Source: Roseiarcus sp963732155 (GTDB lineage Bacteria > Pseudomonadota > Alphaproteobacteria > Rhizobiales > Beijerinckiaceae). From it: a stretch of 64,000 nt of DNA. The notes beneath the pieces were generated by a model. That model made no database searches. It saw only the letters and a list, made by a program, of their open reading frames with translations, and was not told the origin of the DNA. The stretch covers positions 558,001 to 622,000 of the forward strand of contig CAVSYB010000015.1 of assembly GCA_963732155.1 (NCBI GenBank), read 5' to 3'. Both the position numbers and the translations under genes were made by a program. Shown here piece after piece: positions 42,751 through 52,289 of this stretch (positions within the stretch are counted from its first letter, which is position 1; each line of letters opens with the position of its first letter).

Positions 42751-44889
42751 ATGGAGGCGGGCCATTTGGCGCGGGGGTCGGAGGAGGGCTTTGCGGACGT
42801 CTCCCGCCTGTTGGCGCCGCGCTCGGTCGCGGTGATCGGCGCTTCCGACCAGCCCGGCAATATCGGGGGCGCGGCGGTGCGCTTTTTCCGCAAGTTCGGC
42901 TCGCCCTGCGCCGTCTATCCGGTCAATCGCGCCCGGCGAAGCGTCGACGGCCGGCCGAGCTATGCGAGCGTCGCCGAGCTGCCGACGCCGACCGACCTCG
43001 CCATCCTCGCGGTGCCCGCCGCGGCGGTGGCTGGCGTGATCCGCGAATGCGCCGCCGCCGGCATACCGGCGGGCGTCGTATGGGCCGGCGGGTTCGTCGA
43101 GGGCGGCGCCGCCGGCGTGGCGCGACAGGAAGAACTGGCGGCGATCTGCCGGCAAACCGGCTTCGCGATGCTCGGGCCGAACTGCATCGGCGTCATCGAC
43201 GCGCACCGGCCGGTCACCGCCAGCTTCGCCTCGATGCTGCTGGGGTTCGACCGGCTGCTGCCCGGCAATATCTCGATGGTCAGCCAGAGCGGCGGCCTGG
43301 CGACCATCGGCCTGGCGCTCGCGCAGCGACAGGGCTGCGGCTTTCGCTACATGGTCAGCACCGGCAACGAGGCGGTTCTCGGCGCGGCGGACTTCATCAG
43401 GGCGTTCGTCGACGACCCCCGCACCAAGGTGATCGCCGCCTATCTCGAAGGCGTGCGCGACGGGGCGAAGTTTCGCCGCGCGCTGCTGGCGGCGCGCGCG
43501 GCGGGCAAGCCGGTGATCGTGCTGAAGGCCGGCGCCACCGCCGCCAGCGCGATCGCCGCGGCGGCTCACACCGGCGCGCTGGCCGGCGAAGGGCGGGTGT
43601 GGAGCGCGGTGTTGCGCGATGGCGCGGCGATCCCGGTCGATTCGCTGGAGGAGCTGCTGGACGTGGCGATGCAGCTCAGCAGCGCCGACCTGTCGAGGCT
43701 GCCGGCCGGGCGGGGCGTCGCCGCCATCACCTTCGGCGGCGGCAGCGGGGTGCTGTCGGCCGACCAATGCGACCGCGCCGGCCTCGCCGTGCCGGCGCTG
43801 TCGCGGGAAACGCTGGCGGCGCTGGCCGGCGCGGCGCCGCCGCTGGCCTCGCTGCGCAACCCGGTCGACCTCACGCCGCAGACCTATCTCGATCGCCAAT
43901 GGCTCGCCCATTTCCCGCGCGCGCTCGACGCCATCGCCGCCGATCCGGCGGTCGGGACGCTGTTGTTGCAGCTCGGGCCGATGGCGAGCGGCGATCTTCA
44001 GATGGCGCAGATGGTCGCCGCCTTCCGGGCGCGCTGTCCCAAGCCGGTGGTGGCGGCCTGGCCGCTGATGGTCGAAGCGGCGGGCGACTATCTGCGATCG
44101 CAATCGATGCACGTCTTTCCCGAATATTCGCGCGCGGTGCGGGCGATCGGGCGGCTCGCCGGCTATGCCGAGGCGCTGCGGGCGCGGCGCAGCGCGGCGG
44201 CCCCGGCGGCGTTCGACTGGGCCGCCGAGCTGCCGGCCCCGCAGCGCGGCGCCGTCGTTTCGGAGCCCCGATGCCACGCGATCCTGGCGCGCGCCGGGCT
44301 TTGCGTCGCCGCCGGACGATTGGCGGTCTCCGCGGACGGCGCGGTGCTGGCGGCCCATGAAGTGGGCTTTCCCGTGGCGATGAAGGGAATCTCCGCTGCG
44401 GTGATCCATCGCGCCGCCGCCGGCCTGCTCGCGTTGTCGCTGAACAGCGATGAAGAGGTGCGGGCGAACTGGGCCGCGCTGCAGGCCCGCGCCGCGGCGC
44501 TTAAAATCGCGCTCGAGGGAATCTACGTCCAGCACATGGTCGACGGCGGGATCGAGCTGCTGGCGTCGGCGTTCCGCGACCCCGATTTCGGCGTGATGCT
44601 GTCGGTCGGGGCCGGCGGCGCACTGACCGAATTGATCGACGACGCGATTCTGGCGCCCGCGCCGCTCGACGAAGAGGCGGCGGCCGAGCTCCTGAACCGG
44701 CTGCGCGTGGTGCGCCGGGCCGGCGGCTTGCCCGGCGCCTCGAGCGCGCTGGCGCGCTTCGTTGCGCGCTTCTCGGCGGCGGCGGCGGCCGCGCCGTGGC
44801 GCCGCTTCGTGCTCGAGATCAATCCGGTCAAATGGGCGAGCGATCGGGTGGTCGCGGTCGACGGGCTGTTGATCATCGAGGAGCCCTGA
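42751..44889 (+). CDS. NDP-forming acyl-CoA ligase (acetate-CoA ligase family)
   Basis: 712 residues, the fused alpha-beta form. The CoA-binding domain is LLAPRSVAVIGASDQPGNIGGAAVRFFRKFG (about 20-50), with GVVWAGGFVEGG and MLGPNCIGVID. The succinyl-CoA ligase-like domain has GNISMVSQSGGLATIGLALAQ and His273 in AAHTGALAGEGRVWSAVL, which carries the phosphate. The ATP-grasp half covers about 495-712 (FPVAMKGISAAVIHRAAAG, FGVMLSVGAGGALTELIDD, LEINPVKW). It activates a carboxylic acid with ATP to its CoA thioester, releasing ADP. In this cluster it most likely activates the acid imported by DctPQM. Confidence 0.9.
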   Translation: MEAGHLARGSEEGFADVSRLLAPRSVAVIGASDQPGNIGGAAVRFFRKFGSPCAVYPVNRARRSVDGRPSYASVAELPTPTDLAILAVPAAAVAGVIRECAAAGIPAGVVWAGGFVEGGAAGVARQEELAAICRQTGFAMLGPNCIGVIDAHRPVTASFASMLLGFDRLLPGNISMVSQSGGLATIGLALAQRQGCGFRYMVSTGNEAVLGAADFIRAFVDDPRTKVIAAYLEGVRDGAKFRRALLAARAAGKPVIVLKAGATAASAIAAAAHTGALAGEGRVWSAVLRDGAAIPVDSLEELLDVAMQLSSADLSRLPAGRGVAAITFGGGSGVLSADQCDRAGLAVPALSRETLAALAGAAPPLASLRNPVDLTPQTYLDRQWLAHFPRALDAIAADPAVGTLLLQLGPMASGDLQMAQMVAAFRARCPKPVVAAWPLMVEAAGDYLRSQSMHVFPEYSRAVRAIGRLAGYAEALRARRSAAAPAAFDWAAELPAPQRGAVVSEPRCHAILARAGLCVAAGRLAVSADGAVLAAHEVGFPVAMKGISAAVIHRAAAGLLALSLNSDEEVRANWAALQARAAALKIALEGIYVQHMVDGGIELLASAFRDPDFGVMLSVGAGGALTELIDDAILAPAPLDEEAAAELLNRLRVVRRAGGLPGASSALARFVARFSAAAAAAPWRRFVLEINPVKWASDRVVAVDGLLIIEEP

Positions 44890-44924
44890 CCGCGCGCCGC
44901 GGGCTTTGCGCTGAGGAGAGCGAA

Positions 44925-45347
44925 ATGGCGAGAGCGGCGATCGAGGACCGCGTGGCGATCGAAGACCTGTTCGTCCGCTATGCGGCCGCGCTCGATGCCG
45001 GCGACATCGACAGCGTGGCGGACTGCTTCGTCGAGGACGGCTGGCTCGACAGCCCGATCGTCGGGCGCCACCAGGGCCGGGCGGAGCTGCGCCGCTTCGC
45101 GGAGAAGACCGCCGAGGCGACCCGGCTGAGGGGCGCGCGGTTTCGCCATGTGGTGAGCAACCTGCGCGTCGAGGTCGAAGGCGACCGCGCCAGGGCGCGA
45201 TGCTATCTGCTCGACTTCGTGACCATCGACGGCGAATCGAAGCTGCTGTCGCCCGGCGAATACGACTGCGAGCTGGCGAGGCGCGGGGACGGCTGGCTGT
45301 TCGTCAGCCGGATCGTGCGCATGGACCGCCCGTTCTCCATCCCGTAG
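44925..45347 (+). CDS. SnoaL-like / NTF2-fold protein
   Basis: 140 residues. The start IEDRVAIEDLFVRYAAALDAGDIDSVADCFVEDGWLDSP and the strand pattern RFRHVVSNLRVEVEGDRARARCYLLDFVTID are those of the SnoaL_4-type NTF2-like family, cone-shaped small enzymes (ring-forming or dehydrating) or ligand binders. GGAGAG lies nine bases before the ATG. It is 35 bases after the ligase and probably co-transcribed, so it is the last member of the right-hand arm of the cluster. Its reaction is unknown. Confidence 0.8.
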   Translation: MARAAIEDRVAIEDLFVRYAAALDAGDIDSVADCFVEDGWLDSPIVGRHQGRAELRRFAEKTAEATRLRGARFRHVVSNLRVEVEGDRARARCYLLDFVTIDGESKLLSPGEYDCELARRGDGWLFVSRIVRMDRPFSIP

Positions 45348-45407
45348 CGGCGGCCGACGTCGTCCCTCCCGGCGATGAAAATCAGGCGGGACGACTTCCG
45401 CGCCGCG

Positions 45408-45846
45408 TCATTCCGAACCGATCGCCGGCGGCCGCTCGCGCGGGCCCGGCCGCCCGACCTCCGGCGCGGCGCTCGACGCGATCGAATAGTCCGCGGGATC
45501 GTCGGGAAAGAGGCCGCGCGGTCCGATCGGCCGCCCGTTCGCCTTGGGGAGGTCGCCGCGCGCCTTGGCGATCCGCGCCGCCTCGGCGGCCAGCCAGGCT
45601 TGCGCGGGAAAGCGCGCCGCGCCGTCCGCGACGATCGCCGCGGCCTCGTTGTAGCGCCGCATCTGGCGCGCCGCTATCGAACCGATCTGATAGCCGGCGA
45701 GATTGTCGGGAAAGCGGCGGCGCAGTTCGGCGGCCAGCCGGATCGCTTCGTCGTCATCGCCGCGCGCCCGGGCCGCCCTCGCCGCCTCGGTCATCGGCCA
45801 GGCTTCGGCGGGGAAACGCCTGATCCCTTCGGCGATCAGCGCCGAT
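45408..45846 (-). pseudogene. TPR-like gene fragment (3' end only)
   Basis: Frame ALIAEGIRRFPAEAWPMTEAARAARARGDDDEAIRLAAELRRRFPDNLAGYQIGSIAARQMRRYNEAAAIVADGAARFPAQAWLAAEAARIAKARGDLPKANGRPIG. It shows about three degenerate TPR-like units of 34 residues with recurring RFP.....W...A, of the sort found in front of sulfotransferase or glycan enzymes. There is no proper start: upstream the frame runs into the IS5 fragment. It ends with a low-complexity tail, so it is a remnant. Confidence 0.5.
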
Positions 45847-45969
45847 GTTGCCGCCCCGCCTCGCCGGCGGAATCAACGGCGCCACAAGCGCCCATTCTTC
45901 GTCGGTCAAATCGCTCGGATAGCGCAGTCGGCCGCGATCGTAGCGACCGCGATTTTCGTTCGTCCACAC
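45847..45969 (-). mobile_element. IS5-family transposase stub (first about 41 codons)
   Basis: MWTNENRGRYDRGRLRYPSDLTDEEWALVAPLIPPARRGGN is the well-known N-terminus of IS5-type transposases (DUF4096 region), with its own start. After Asn41 homology ends abruptly and the sequence passes into the TPR-like fragment. The catalytic DDE part is missing, so this is a dead end-piece left by deletion or recombination. Confidence 0.8.
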
Positions 45970-46485
45970 CGGCGGCCTCCCAAGAATCAGGCCGCCTCCC
46001 TTGAATCACAAATGATTCCCTTGACTCGATATGATTTCGGACGGGCTCTTGGGGCTTTGAAGCGCGGGCGCCCGTTCATCTGAGGATTCCGGCCGGCGCC
46101 GGGAAAGGCCGCCGGCGTCCGGCGCGGACCTCGTTTCGGCGCGGCCGCGTCAGTCACCGGCGCTCTCTCCAGGGTTTCAGCGCCCGGTCGATCGGCGTGC
46201 GGCCACAACGCGCGTTCGGCCCGGGAAGGATGGCGCTTTCACGCCGACTTCGCTCGCCGGCCCACGTGGCGGGTTTCCAGCCGTTTCCTTCAAATCGTCA
46301 TTGTGGAGCGTCGTTCATCCGCGGCGTCACTGATATCCGCTGTTTGCGTCATCCCCCGAGCGGCAAGGCGCTGGACCAATCGCGGCGCGCGCGCTTAGAT
46401 GGAATCCGCCCCGCGCTGGCGCGCTCCCCTGCCCCCCGTTCGTGCGCGCCGCCTGCGGCAATGCCGACAAGAAGGGAGAGGAAGG

Positions 46486-48099
46486 ATGTCATTGTCGTCG
46501 AAAGTGAGGCGGCTCGCCCTCGCAGCCGTTTGCGCGGCCGCGGCAATCGCATCGCTGACATTTGCGCCGGGCGTCGAGGCTAGGACCTTGCGCTTCGCCT
46601 TCCAGGGCGAATTGAAGTCCGTCGACCCCTATCAGATCAATGAGAGCTTCAGCCTGAGCGTCAACGCGGCCGTTTATGAAGGGCTGATCCGGCGCGGGCC
46701 GGATATGAAGATCGAACCCTGCCTCGCCACGAGTTGGGAGCAGCTCGATCCGCTGCATTGGCGCTTCCACTTGCGCAAGGGCGTGAAATTTGACGAAGGC
46801 CAGGATTTCACGGCCGACGATGTCGTTTTCTCCGCTCAGCGCGTGCGCGGCCCGGGCTCCGACCTGAAAGGCCGCATTCCCGCCGACGCGCAAGTCGTGA
46901 AGGTCGACGACTATACCGTCGATTTCATCCTGAAAACCCCTAATCCCCTGCTGATCAACGAGTGGGAAAGCTGGGGCATATTGTCCAGGAAATGGGCGGA
47001 GGAGCACGGCGCGACGGAAGCGACGGCGATGAACGCCACGACGCCGCCTTATGCGGCGTTGCACGCCGACGGCACCGGGCCGTTCATCCTGGTCAGCCAT
47101 GAGCCTGGCGTCAAAACGGTTTGGAGGCGGAACCCGGACTGGTGGGACAAGCCCAGGCACAATCTCGACGAGGTGATTTTCACGCCCATCGCCAACAGCG
47201 CGACGCGCGTTGCGGCGCTCCTTTCCGGCGAGATCGACTGGATGGACCCGGTGCCGCTCAACGATCAGGCGCGCGTCAACGCCAACCCGGACACCCAGGT
47301 CCTTTCAGGTCCCGAGATCCGCACCATTTTCCTCGGCATGGATCAGTCCCGTGACGAGCTTGGACATTCGAGCGTGAAGGGAAAGAATCCTTTCAAGGAC
47401 GTGCGCGTCCGCAAAGCCTTCTACCAGGCGATCGACGAGGACGCGATCAACCGGAAAGTCATGCGCGGACAGGCGACCCCGTCGGCGCTGATGATCGCGC
47501 CCTCGATCTATTCCGAATCCAAGGACTTCAGGCGAATTCCCTTCGATCCGGACGCCTCGAGGAAACTACTCGCCGACGCTGGCTATCCCGACGGCTTCGA
47601 GGTGCAGATGGACTGCCCGAACGACCGGTATGTCAACGACGAGCAGATCTGCCAGGCGGTCGTCGGCATGCTTGCGAGGGTCGGCGTCAAGATCGACCTG
47701 AACGCCGAGCCAAAATCGAAGTTCTTTGCTTCAATCTCGGCCGCGGGCGGCTTCGATTCCTCGTTCTATTTGCTGGGCTGGACGCCAACAACGCTCGAGA
47801 GCTTCAACGTCTTCCAATACATCATGGGTTGCCGCGATCCCAAAACCAATTGGGGGGGCAACAATGTCGGCGACTACTGCAATCCCAGGGTCGACGCGCT
47901 CGCGAGACAGGCTTTGCAACAGGCGGATGACAAGCAGCGCGACGACCTTTTCAAGCAGGCCTGGGAGGTCTCGCTGTTCGACGACGTCGCCTACATCCCG
48001 CTGCACCAGCAACCCCTGGCTTGGGGGGTGTCAAGGAAGACCCATGTGATCCAGCGGCCCGACAATTACTACGTCTTCGCGTGGGTGACGATGGATTGA
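46486..48099 (+). CDS. Peptide-type ABC transporter substrate-binding protein (SBP family 5)
   Basis: 537 residues. The signal peptide is MSLSSKVRRLALAAVCAAAAIASLTFAPGVEA. The family-5 start TLRFAFQGELKSVDPYQINESFSLSVNAAVYEGLIRRGPDMKIEPCLATSWEQLDPLHWRFHLRKGVKFDEGQDFTADDVVFSAQRV is clear, as is the late FQYIMGCRDPKTNWGGNNVGDYCNPRVDALARQA. Two Cys near the C-terminus and one in MDCPNDRYVNDEQICQAV may form disulphides. It binds a peptide, opine or similar ligand in the periplasm for the importer encoded downstream. The ATG follows GGAAGG. Confidence 0.93.
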   Translation: MSLSSKVRRLALAAVCAAAAIASLTFAPGVEARTLRFAFQGELKSVDPYQINESFSLSVNAAVYEGLIRRGPDMKIEPCLATSWEQLDPLHWRFHLRKGVKFDEGQDFTADDVVFSAQRVRGPGSDLKGRIPADAQVVKVDDYTVDFILKTPNPLLINEWESWGILSRKWAEEHGATEATAMNATTPPYAALHADGTGPFILVSHEPGVKTVWRRNPDWWDKPRHNLDEVIFTPIANSATRVAALLSGEIDWMDPVPLNDQARVNANPDTQVLSGPEIRTIFLGMDQSRDELGHSSVKGKNPFKDVRVRKAFYQAIDEDAINRKVMRGQATPSALMIAPSIYSESKDFRRIPFDPDASRKLLADAGYPDGFEVQMDCPNDRYVNDEQICQAVVGMLARVGVKIDLNAEPKSKFFASISAAGGFDSSFYLLGWTPTTLESFNVFQYIMGCRDPKTNWGGNNVGDYCNPRVDALARQALQQADDKQRDDLFKQAWEVSLFDDVAYIPLHQQPLAWGVSRKTHVIQRPDNYYVFAWVTMD

Positions 48100-48217
48100 T
48101 GCGGCCGGCGGCGCCGACCGCCCCGACCGCGTAGCAGCGCCCCATCGGGCGGGCGGAAATCAGGATTTGGCGCAGGTGAAACCGCGTGAGGGCTGTCCAT
48201 TTGGGTAGGCGTTGGCC

Positions 48218-49204
48218 ATGATCGCCTTCATTGTTCGCCGCCTGCTCGCGTCCATCGGCGTGCTCATTGCGGTCGGGCTGATCGCCTTCGTGATGTTTCG
48301 TTATGTCGGCGATCCGGTCAATCAGATGGTCGGGATCGAAACGTCGGCGGCCGAGCGCGAGCAACTGCGTCAACAGCTTGGCCTCAATGAACCGGTCATC
48401 CTCCAGGCGCTGCGCTTTCTGGCCAACGCCGCGCATTTCGATTTCGGCACATCGTACCAATTCAAACAGCCGGTCTCCGGCATGATCGCCGCGCGCCTGC
48501 CGGCGACGCTCGAGCTGGCGCTCGTGGCGTCGATCCTGTCCTTGGTCGCCGGCGTGCCGCTGGGCGTCCACGCGGCCCTGCGGCGCGACAGCGCGCTCGC
48601 CAAACTGTTTCAGGCGCTGTCCCTCGTCGGAATCTCCCTGCCAACGTTCCTGACCGGCATCCTGCTCATCTACCTCTTCGCGGTCGTCTTGCACTGGCTG
48701 CCGTCGTTCGGACGCGGCGATGTCGTGCGAATCGGGTCCTGGTGGACGACTGGACTTCTCACCGTCTCCGGCCTGAAGTCCCTGATCATGCCGGCGACGA
48801 CGCTGGCTCTGTTCCAAATGACGCTGATCATGCGGTTGGTGCGCGCTGAAATGCTGGAAGTGCTGCGCGCCGACTATATCCGGTTCGCGCGCGCGCGCGG
48901 TCTCTCCGAGCGCGCCGTTCATTTTCACCACGCTCTGAAGAACACGCTCGTTCCGGTGATCACTGTCGTCGGGTTGCAACTCGGCTCGATCATAGCGTTC
49001 TCGATCATCACCGAGACCGTGTTCTCCTGGCCCGGGATGGGCCAGCTTTTCCTGCAATCGATCCAGAATGTCGATATTCCAATCATGGCGGCCTATCTCT
49101 TGTTCATCGCCTTCCTGTTCGTCGTCATCAATCTGGTTGTCGATATCCTGTATGTTGCGGTCGATCCGCGCCTTCGCGCCACCGTCCACGGGGCGGCGGG
49201 TTGA
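48218..49204 (+). CDS. Peptide-type ABC transporter permease (DppB-like)
   Basis: 328 residues, six membrane helices. The N-terminus MIAFIVRRLLASIGVLIAVGLIAFVMFRYVGDPV is typical of DppB/OppB. The EAA loop is RADYIRFARARGLSERAVHFHHALKNTLVPVIT. It pairs with the next gene. The stop at 49204 is followed one base later by the next start. Confidence 0.94.
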   Translation: MIAFIVRRLLASIGVLIAVGLIAFVMFRYVGDPVNQMVGIETSAAEREQLRQQLGLNEPVILQALRFLANAAHFDFGTSYQFKQPVSGMIAARLPATLELALVASILSLVAGVPLGVHAALRRDSALAKLFQALSLVGISLPTFLTGILLIYLFAVVLHWLPSFGRGDVVRIGSWWTTGLLTVSGLKSLIMPATTLALFQMTLIMRLVRAEMLEVLRADYIRFARARGLSERAVHFHHALKNTLVPVITVVGLQLGSIIAFSIITETVFSWPGMGQLFLQSIQNVDIPIMAAYLLFIAFLFVVINLVVDILYVAVDPRLRATVHGAAG

Positions 49205-49205
49205 C

Positions 49206-50165
49206 ATGGCCGAGGCCGCCGTCAAACCGGGCAGCAGCGAGACCGGCCCGCCGCCGTCAATCGTCGAGCGCTTCAGAGAAAGCGACCTCACGGCGAGTTT
49301 CTTCTCCTCGAAGACGACGGTCGCGGCGGGCGTCCTCACTTCAGCCCTGTTGCTTGCGGCGGTGTTCGCGCCATGGATCGCTCCGACCGATCCGTTCAAT
49401 CCCGCGGCGAATTTCCTCACTGATTCGCTCACGCCTCCGCGCTTCTTCGCCGGCGGCGATCCGCGCTTTCTGTTCGGGACCGACGATCAGGGCCGGGACA
49501 TGTGGTCGGCCATCCTCTACGGGCTTCGGGTCTCGCTCCTGATCGGCGTCCTCAGCGTGACTCTCGCAGGAGCGATCGGCGTCACGCTCGGTCTGATCGC
49601 CGGCTATGCCGGCGGTTGGATCGACGCCGTCATCATGCGCTTCGCAGACGTGCAGCTCACCTTTCCTGCAATATTAATCGCCCTGCTCCTGGACGGCGTC
49701 GCCCATGCCATGCTGAAGAACGTGAATCGCGAGGAAACCGCGTTTGGCGTTCTCGTCGTCTCCATAGGGCTTTCCTTCTGGGTGCAATACGCGCGCACCG
49801 TCCGCGGCTCCACCATGGTGGAAAAGAATCGCGACTACGTCCAGGCGGCGCGACTCATCGGTTTGTCGCCGGCGGCGATCCTCGTTCGTCACATCCTGCC
49901 GAACGTGATGGGGCCGGTGCTGGTGATCGCGACGATCAATCTCGCTCTCGCCATCATCACCGAGGCTACCCTGTCTTTCCTTGGCGTTGGCCTGCCGCCG
50001 ACCCAGCCTTCGCTCGGAACCTTGATTCGAATCGGCCAGAACTTCCTGTTTTCCGGCGAATGGTGGATTGTCACGTTTCCGAGCCTGATGCTTGCGATCC
50101 TCGTTCTCGCGGTGAATCTCCTGGGCGACTGGTTGCGTGACGCGCTCAATCCAAGGCTGAAATGA
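49206..50165 (+). CDS. Peptide-type ABC transporter permease (DppC-like)
   Basis: 319 residues. A 40-residue cytoplasmic lead is followed by FGTDDQGRDMWSAILYGLRVSLLIGVLSVTLAGAIGVTLGLIAGYAGGWIDAVIMRFADV, the DppC signature, and the EAA loop VEKNRDYVQAARLIGLSPAAILVRHILPNVMGPVLV. There are six helices. It forms the heteromeric channel with the preceding permease. The stop overlaps the ATPase start (ATGA). Confidence 0.94.
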   Translation: MAEAAVKPGSSETGPPPSIVERFRESDLTASFFSSKTTVAAGVLTSALLLAAVFAPWIAPTDPFNPAANFLTDSLTPPRFFAGGDPRFLFGTDDQGRDMWSAILYGLRVSLLIGVLSVTLAGAIGVTLGLIAGYAGGWIDAVIMRFADVQLTFPAILIALLLDGVAHAMLKNVNREETAFGVLVVSIGLSFWVQYARTVRGSTMVEKNRDYVQAARLIGLSPAAILVRHILPNVMGPVLVIATINLALAIITEATLSFLGVGLPPTQPSLGTLIRIGQNFLFSGEWWIVTFPSLMLAILVLAVNLLGDWLRDALNPRLK

Positions 50166-51163
50166 CGGCCCCGCTTCTCTCGGTCCGGGACTTGCGCGTC
50201 GAATTCGCCACGCGGAGGGGCCCGCTGGTCGCGCTCGACGGGGTGTCATTCGACCTCGCGCCCGGAGAAATTCTTGGCGTCGTCGGAGAATCAGGCGCGG
50301 GCAAATCGCTGACCGGACTCGCCATTGTCGGTCTGCTCGATCCGCCCGGCCATGTCGCCGGCGGAGAAATCAGGCTCAACGGTCAGCGCATCGACAATCT
50401 GCCGCTGACGGAAATGCGCAAAATCCGCGGTCGTCGCATCGGCATGGTCTTCCAGGATCCGCTCACCAGCCTCAATCCGCTGCTGCGTGTCGGCGATCAC
50501 CTCGTCGAGACGATCCTGACGCATACATCGCTGACGCCGAAGCAGGCTCGAGAACGAGCGATCGCCTTGCTCGCCGAGGTTGGCGTTCCCGCCGCCGGGG
50601 AGCGCATCCACGGCTATCCGCACGAATTCTCCGGGGGCATGAGGCAACGCGTCGTCATCGCGTTGGCCTTGTGCGCGGAGCCCTCTCTGGTCATCGCCGA
50701 CGAACCGACGACCGCTCTCGACGTTTCCGTGCAGGCGCAGATCATCGCGGTTCTGAAGAAGATGGCGCGCGTTCACCGCGCCGCGGTGATGCTCATCACC
50801 CACGATATGGGGGTGATCGCCGAGACGGCTGACCGCGTGGCCGTCATGTATGCCGGCCGCATTTGTGAAATCGGCAAGGTCGGCGAGGTCGTGCGCGAAC
50901 CGCTCCACCCCTACGCCAGGGGGCTGATGGCCGCGATCCCGACGCTCGAAAGCCGCGTCGAGCGCCTCGCGCAGATACCAGGCTCGATGCCGCGCCTGTC
51001 GGCGATTCCCCGCGGCTGCGCCTTCAACCCGCGTTGCCCGGCGGCTTTCGACCGCTGTCGGATCGAGCGCCCGCCGCTGTTGGAGCTTAGCGACAGAGCC
51101 GCGGCATGCTGGCTCTACGACAGCGGCGAGGCGCCGGTCCGGGCGACAGGGATTCGATCGTGA
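50162..51163 (+). CDS. Peptide-type ABC transporter ATPase (DppD-like)
   Basis: 333 residues. Walker A GESGAGKS (42-49), the Q loop IGMVFQDPLTSLNP, signature HEFSGGMRQRVVIALAL, and Walker B SLVIADEPTTALDVS are all intact. The C-terminal oligopeptide extension carries FNPRCPAAFDRC with cysteines, as in DppD. It energises import together with the DppF-like protein. Confidence 0.95.
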   Translation: MTAPLLSVRDLRVEFATRRGPLVALDGVSFDLAPGEILGVVGESGAGKSLTGLAIVGLLDPPGHVAGGEIRLNGQRIDNLPLTEMRKIRGRRIGMVFQDPLTSLNPLLRVGDHLVETILTHTSLTPKQARERAIALLAEVGVPAAGERIHGYPHEFSGGMRQRVVIALALCAEPSLVIADEPTTALDVSVQAQIIAVLKKMARVHRAAVMLITHDMGVIAETADRVAVMYAGRICEIGKVGEVVREPLHPYARGLMAAIPTLESRVERLAQIPGSMPRLSAIPRGCAFNPRCPAAFDRCRIERPPLLELSDRAAACWLYDSGEAPVRATGIRS

Positions 51164-51254
51164 CGCGGTCGACGCGCTGGCCGGACGCATCGGCGCTCGC
51201 GCTCTTCCGACTTGGCGGGCATGGCAGGGGTAAGGCTCCTGCCGAAGCGCCCGG

Positions 51255-52289
51255 ATGAGCCCGGCTCCGCAACTCGTCGTGGTCCGCGGCCTCAAGCGCG
51301 CCTTCGATGTTTCGAAACCGTGGATCTCGCGTCTGATCGATGGCGAGCCGCGCCGCCGGCTCAGAGCGGTCGACGGCGTCGATTTCACAATCAATCGCGG
51401 CGAAACTTTCGGCATCGTCGGCGAATCCGGTTCCGGCAAGTCGACGCTCGCGCGCATGGTGGTGGGGTTGCTGCGCCCCAGCGCCGGTGAAGTGCTTATC
51501 GAGGGCGTCGACATGACTGCGAGCGGCAATTCGCTTGCGCGACGCGATATTCGGCGGCGGATGCAAATGATCTTCCAGGATCCGTACGGCTCGCTGAACC
51601 CCCGCTGGCGCGTCGGCGACATCGTGGGCGAGCCGGTTTTCATGTTCGGCCTCGGCGGCGGCGAAACACCCGGCCCTGCGAAGGCTCCGACCAAGGCTGA
51701 GGTCACGGCCCGCGTCGGCGAGCTGCTGCGTCTGGTTGGTCTCGATCCCGCCGACGGGCGCAAATATCCGCACGAGTTCTCAGGCGGCCAGCGTCAGCGC
51801 GTCGCCATCGCTCGCGCGCTCGCCTCGAACCCCGACTTCATTGTCTGCGACGAGCCCACCTCGGCCCTGGATGTTTCGATCCAGGCGCAAATCCTCAACC
51901 TGATGCGCGACTTGCAGGGGAAGTTCGGCCTCACCTATCTCATCATTACCCATAACGTCGCCGTCGTCCGCAATATGGCGACGCGGGTTGGCGTCATGTA
52001 TCTCGGCCAACTCGTAGAGATCGCAACGACTGACGAGCTGTTCGCCCGACCGCGCCATCCCTATACGCGCATGCTGCTCGACGCCGTGCCCGACCTCACG
52101 ATGAGCGGCCGCGCGCGCACGCCCGTCGGCGGCGAGGCGCCGAACCCGATCGATCCGCCGCCGGGCTGCCCCTTCCACCCGCGATGTCCCAAAGCGGATG
52201 ACCGTTGCAAGATCGAGACGCCGGCCCTCAGCGATAATGTCGCCTGTCATTTCGCCCATACCGATGCGAACTGGCTTGGGCGGTCGTGA
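51255..52289 (+). CDS. Peptide-type ABC transporter ATPase (DppF-like)
   Basis: 344 residues. It begins MSPAPQLVVVRGLKRAFDVSKPW. Walker A is GESGSGKSTLARM, signature HEFSGGQRQRVAIARAL, Walker B DFIVCDEPTSALDVS, and the C-terminal part has CPFHPRCPKADDRC. 91 bases separate it from dppD-like, longer than the other gaps in this operon, but no promoter is evident. Last gene of the importer. Confidence 0.95.
   Translation: MSPAPQLVVVRGLKRAFDVSKPWISRLIDGEPRRRLRAVDGVDFTINRGETFGIVGESGSGKSTLARMVVGLLRPSAGEVLIEGVDMTASGNSLARRDIRRRMQMIFQDPYGSLNPRWRVGDIVGEPVFMFGLGGGETPGPAKAPTKAEVTARVGELLRLVGLDPADGRKYPHEFSGGQRQRVAIARALASNPDFIVCDEPTSALDVSIQAQILNLMRDLQGKFGLTYLIITHNVAVVRNMATRVGVMYLGQLVEIATTDELFARPRHPYTRMLLDAVPDLTMSGRARTPVGGEAPNPIDPPPGCPFHPRCPKADDRCKIETPALSDNVACHFAHTDANWLGRS

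Larger units (their letters stand above)
45348..46485. other. Gene-poor stretch with decayed sequences
   Basis: About 1.1 kb holding only two fragments (TPR-like and IS5-type, listed separately). From about 45970 to 46485 I see no gene. Arginine-rich open frames there lack any domain. A promoter for the peptide importer should lie just before 46486, which has GGAGAGGAAGG as ribosome binding site. Confidence 0.45.

Noticed and set aside
41163..44360. Plus-strand open frame of 1065 codons across dctP, lacI and the ligase
   Set aside because: It crosses three recognisable genes in other frames, and the translation is Arg/Gly-rich with no domain. A GC-skew artefact.
46197..46583. Open frame before the peptide-binding protein gene
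   Set aside because: It overlaps the signal peptide of the binding protein, has no ribosome binding site and no recognisable sequence.
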